A stretch of 27,303 bases of DNA from Dysgonamonadaceae bacterium (GTDB lineage: Bacteria; Bacteroidota; Bacteroidia; Bacteroidales; Azobacteroidaceae). Below, piece by piece: positions 24,612 to 27,303 of the stretch. Made by a program: the position numbers and the translations under genes. The notes under the pieces are model-generated. The model was given only the letters and a program-made list of their open reading frames with translations. It had not been told where the DNA came from and ran no database searches. Position 1 is the stretch's first letter, and each line of letters begins with the position of its first letter. Location of the stretch: positions 1 through 27,303 of the forward strand of contig JAITTA010000066.1 in the NCBI GenBank assembly GCA_031287395.1. The letters are read 5' to 3'.

Positions 24612-26441
24612 ATGAATTCCAAAAGAAGAATATTGATCGTGTTTTGTTGTCTATGCATCGTTTGTTCGGCTTATGCACAACAGATTAATATCATTCCTCA
24701 ACCATTGAAAATAGTAGAACAAAAAGGAATTTTCGAGTTCAACGACCGGACAAGACTACGTCTGCCCGATGATGAAGACTACAGAAGGATCGCAGGTTTT
24801 CTGATCAAATCATTTCAGCAAGCTGCCGGCATATCCATCGGTATTGCTTCTAAATCGTCATCCAATGACGTCGAATTTAAAAAGGTAAAAGGCATGGGGC
24901 CGGAAGCCTACAAGCTGATTGTGACGCCGGACCGGATTACGATCATGAGCACTTATCCCAATGGCGCATTTTATGCATTACAAACTATATATCAACTTCT
25001 TCCGGAATACATCTATCGTCCGGAGAAAAAAGAAGGAGTGAAGTGGGTTGTTCCTTGTTGCGAGATTGAGGATTCCCCCCGGTTTTCCTACAGAGGCATG
25101 CATCTGGATGTTTGCAGCCACTTTTTTGACGTTGATTATATCAAGCGATATATAGATCTGATCGCCATGCACAAACAGAATGTTTTCCATTGGCACCTGA
25201 CGGAAGATCAGGGATGGAGGCTTGAAATAAAGAAATATCCCCAATTAACTGAGAAAGGTTCTATCCGCAAGGAAACCGTCATCGGAACTTTAGCTTCGGG
25301 CGTATATGACGGAACTCCTTACGGAGGTTATTATACTCAGGAACAAGTGCGGGAGATTGTAAAATATGCGGGAGACAGATTCATCACGGTATTGCCCGAA
25401 ATAGAAATGCCCGGACATGCACTGGCGGCCATTTCTTGTTTCCCGGAACTTTCCTGCGGACTGGAAGACAAGTATGAACCGGCTACCCGTTGGGGAGTCT
25501 TTCCCCAGGTTTATTGCCCTAAAGAAACGACTTTTGCCTTTCTGGAGGATATTCTGTCGGAAGTTTTCGATTTATTCCCGTCTCCTTTGATTCATATTGG
25601 TGGAGACGAATGCCCGAAACAAAGTTGGAAAAAATGCGCTCATTGTCAGGACATGATAAAAAAATTAGGATTGAAAGATGAGTTTGAACTTCAGAGTTAC
25701 TTTATTCAACGCATAGAGAAGTTCGTTAATTCCAAAGGACGTCAAATTATCGGTTGGGACGAGATATTGCAAGGAGGGCTTGCCCCGAATGCAACAGTGA
25801 TGTCATGGCTGGGAGAAGAAGGTGGAATCAAAGCGGCCATGCAACATCACGATGCAGTGATGTGTCCTCACCAGAAGTATTATCTGGATTATTATCAGGC
25901 GGATCCTTCTACGGAAAAACTGGCCATGGGGCATTACGTCCCCCTGAAAGAAGTATACGATTACAATCCGGTTCCGGATACGCTCACCGCAGAAGAGAAG
26001 AAATACATTACAGGTGTGCAAGGATGCGTCTGGACAGAGTACATGAAAACGCCCGAACGGGTAGAGTACATGGCTTATCCTCGTGCGTTGGCAATTTGTG
26101 AGGCCGGTTGGAGTCATGCGGAGAATAAGAATTGGGACAGTTTTACCCACCGGTTGGAAAAACACTTTGTCCGTTTGGATGAGAAAAAGGTAAACTATTG
26201 CCGGGCGTTTTATGATGTGGAAATAAAGGTAGGGAAAGACGGGCCTTATTCCAAAGTCGTTTCTCTGAGTATCGATGCTCCTGATACGGAAATAAGATAT
26301 ACGACGGATGGAAGCGAGCCGACTCTATCTTCCCCTCTATATAAGATGCCGTTTGTTATCAACCCTTCGGAGACGGTCAAAGCGGGTGGTTTCCGCGGTT
26401 CGGCCTGTACAGGAAAAATAACTTCAAAAGGATTTAACTGA
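24612..26441 (+). CDS. GH20 beta-N-acetylhexosaminidase, copy 2
   Basis: The product has 609 aa and is a paralogue of the preceding gene over its full length, for example in VKWVVPCCEI, FSYRGM, MHKQNVFHWHLTEDQGWR and FDLFPSP. A signal peptide ends at YAQ (about residue 22). Key residues are Arg161, the catalytic pair D332-E333 in HIGGDECPK, and VWTE (473-476). The C-terminal domain has IRYTTDGSEPT. Differences from copy 1 include MSWLG (Trp399, Leu400) in place of MSYRG, LDVCSHF in place of LDVGRYF, and a different loop after the WRLEIKKYP segment (GTLASGVYDG). These suggest the two enzymes recognise different linkages or HexNAc epimers. Gaps are 31 nt to copy 1 and 27 nt to murQ, consistent with one operon. 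Confidence 0.94.
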   Translation: MNSKRRILIVFCCLCIVCSAYAQQINIIPQPLKIVEQKGIFEFNDRTRLRLPDDEDYRRIAGFLIKSFQQAAGISIGIASKSSSNDVEFKKVKGMGPEAYKLIVTPDRITIMSTYPNGAFYALQTIYQLLPEYIYRPEKKEGVKWVVPCCEIEDSPRFSYRGMHLDVCSHFFDVDYIKRYIDLIAMHKQNVFHWHLTEDQGWRLEIKKYPQLTEKGSIRKETVIGTLASGVYDGTPYGGYYTQEQVREIVKYAGDRFITVLPEIEMPGHALAAISCFPELSCGLEDKYEPATRWGVFPQVYCPKETTFAFLEDILSEVFDLFPSPLIHIGGDECPKQSWKKCAHCQDMIKKLGLKDEFELQSYFIQRIEKFVNSKGRQIIGWDEILQGGLAPNATVMSWLGEEGGIKAAMQHHDAVMCPHQKYYLDYYQADPSTEKLAMGHYVPLKEVYDYNPVPDTLTAEEKKYITGVQGCVWTEYMKTPERVEYMAYPRALAICEAGWSHAENKNWDSFTHRLEKHFVRLDEKKVNYCRAFYDVEIKVGKDGPYSKVVSLSIDAPDTEIRYTTDGSEPTLSSPLYKMPFVINPSETVKAGGFRGSACTGKITSKGFN

Positions 26442-26468
26442 AAAAAAACATATTGATATTTTAGAAAT

Positions 26469-27290
26469 ATGAGATTAACAGAACAGCCTTCCAAATACAA
26501 TGATTTGGAAAAGAAATCAGTAGATGAACTGATCCGGGATATCAATGCAGAAGATCAAACAGTGGCGCTTGCCATCGAAAAAGTACTGCCTGACCTGGGT
26601 AGAATGATTGATGCGATAGAACATCAACTACGTAACGGCGGACGTATGTTTTATTGCGGATGCGGCACAGGCGGACGCTTGTCCGTGCTGGATATCATTG
26701 AACTCCCGAATACATACGGCATTGATCCGGAAATGATACAATGCGTATTGGCAGGTGGCGTTGAAAATTTGGTAATGGCTCTTGAAGAGAAAGAGGATGA
26801 TGAAGATGAAGGCTGGAAAGTCTTGACGGAGAGACATGTTTCACCCAAAGATTTTGTGGTGGGTATTTCTGCAAGCGGAACAACCCCTTTTGTCCTTGCA
26901 ACTTTAAAAAAATGCAAAGAGAATGGTATTCCTTGCGGGTCTTTCGTCAATAATCCGGATTCCCCCATATCAAAATATTCGGATTATCCGGTAGAAGTGA
27001 TTACCGGGCCGGAATTTGTGACGGGCAGTACCCGGATGAAGAGCGGCACATCGCAAAAAATGATTTGCGATATGATCAGCACAACTTTACTGATCCGGCT
27101 TGGGCGTGTGGAAGGCAACAGGATGGTCAACGTCCGGCTGATCAACAATAAAGTGGTAGACCGTTCGGTGCGGATGTTAATGGAACGGAATCCGCAGTTA
27201 ACGGACTATGAGTTTGTAAAAAAGGCGATTGTAGAGTGTGGAAATGTCAAGAAAGCGGAAGCTTATTTGAAAGAGAAAGGAGTCCTGTAA
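26469..27290 (+). CDS. murQ: N-acetylmuramic acid 6-phosphate etherase MurQ
   Basis: The product has 273 aa, slightly shorter than E. coli MurQ (298 aa). It cleaves the D-lactyl ether of MurNAc-6-phosphate to give GlcNAc-6-phosphate and lactate in the cytoplasm. The SIS domain has FYCGCGTGGRLSVLD. The catalytic Glu positions are kept in DIIELPNTYG and ALEEKEDDED. The family signature is GSTRMKSGTSQK, followed by VNVRLINNKV and the MurQ tail RSVRMLMERNP with a UBA-like C-terminal helix pair. It lies 27 nt after the second GH20 gene and its stop overlaps the next start (TAATG), so it is co-transcribed. MurQ in a SusCD operon is unusual and links the locus to MurNAc or peptidoglycan fragments. 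A related SIS lyase or regulator is less likely given the intact motifs. Confidence 0.9.
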   Translation: MRLTEQPSKYNDLEKKSVDELIRDINAEDQTVALAIEKVLPDLGRMIDAIEHQLRNGGRMFYCGCGTGGRLSVLDIIELPNTYGIDPEMIQCVLAGGVENLVMALEEKEDDEDEGWKVLTERHVSPKDFVVGISASGTTPFVLATLKKCKENGIPCGSFVNNPDSPISKYSDYPVEVITGPEFVTGSTRMKSGTSQKMICDMISTTLLIRLGRVEGNRMVNVRLINNKVVDRSVRMLMERNPQLTDYEFVKKAIVECGNVKKAEAYLKEKGVL

Positions 27291-27303
27291 TGAAACTGAT
27301 TGT
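27290..27303 (+). CDS. Start of a downstream gene overlapping murQ (cut by right edge)
   Basis: An ATG at 27290-27292 overlaps the murQ stop in TAATG and reads M-K-L-I and then GT at the edge. Only 14 nt are present. In Bacteroidota the gene after murQ is often a BadF/BadG-type amino-sugar kinase whose N-terminus begins in this way; that identity is inference. Confidence 0.4.

Noticed and set aside
1..27303. Mobile elements, phage genes, CRISPR arrays, tRNA or rRNA genes
   Set aside because: I found no transposase, integrase, terminal inverted repeats, spaced direct repeats or RNA gene signatures on either strand by reading.

Overview
This window looks like a chromosomal segment of a Bacteroidales bacterium (phylum Bacteroidota). 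The evidence is two SusC-type TonB-dependent receptors, a SusD lipoprotein, an ECF sigma / FecR-type anti-sigma pair, a regulator built like the C-terminal half of a hybrid two-component system, and -7 boxes of the Bacteroides type (TAnnTTTG). I cannot name the genus with confidence. I see no RNA genes, insertion sequences or CRISPR arrays.

Layout. (1) 1-6953, minus strand: an amino-sugar operon. In transcription order it carries a receiver/AraC regulator, a ROK sugar kinase, a NagB/AgaI-type amino-sugar-6-phosphate deaminase homologue, an FHS-type sugar permease, a small secreted protein, a secreted ThuA-like protein, and a SusC receptor cut by the left edge. (2) 7122-13834, minus strand: housekeeping and envelope genes. 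These are a four-gene unit (mtaB, LpxL-type acyltransferase, family 2 glycosyltransferase, CNNM/CorC protein), a small acidic lipoprotein with its own promoter and terminator, and a long-chain acyl-CoA synthetase. (3) 13835-14241: an AT-rich divergent region with a 33-nt element that recurs before the anti-sigma gene, plus a doubtful 52-codon ORF. (4) 14242-27303, plus strand: a polysaccharide-utilisation-type locus. It runs ECF sigma, FecR-type anti-sigma, SusC with an N-terminal STN signalling domain, SusD, a neutral-ceramidase-like lipoprotein, two tandem GH20 beta-N-acetylhexosaminidases, MurQ, and the first bases of an overlapping gene.

Working model. The right locus would capture and trim HexNAc-containing glycans or glycoconjugates outside the cytoplasm. 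The ceramidase-like amidase suggests an N-acyl bond in the substrate (glycosphingolipid, or another amide such as a muropeptide). MurQ suggests that MurNAc-6-phosphate is an intermediate. The left operon has the permease, kinase and deaminase expected for uptake and catabolism of free amino sugars. The most unusual points are the ceramidase + GH20 pair + MurQ combination, the regulator that keeps a pseudo-HisKA segment with Ser at the phospho-acceptor position, and a Glu-to-Gln change at a conserved active-site position of the deaminase homologue.
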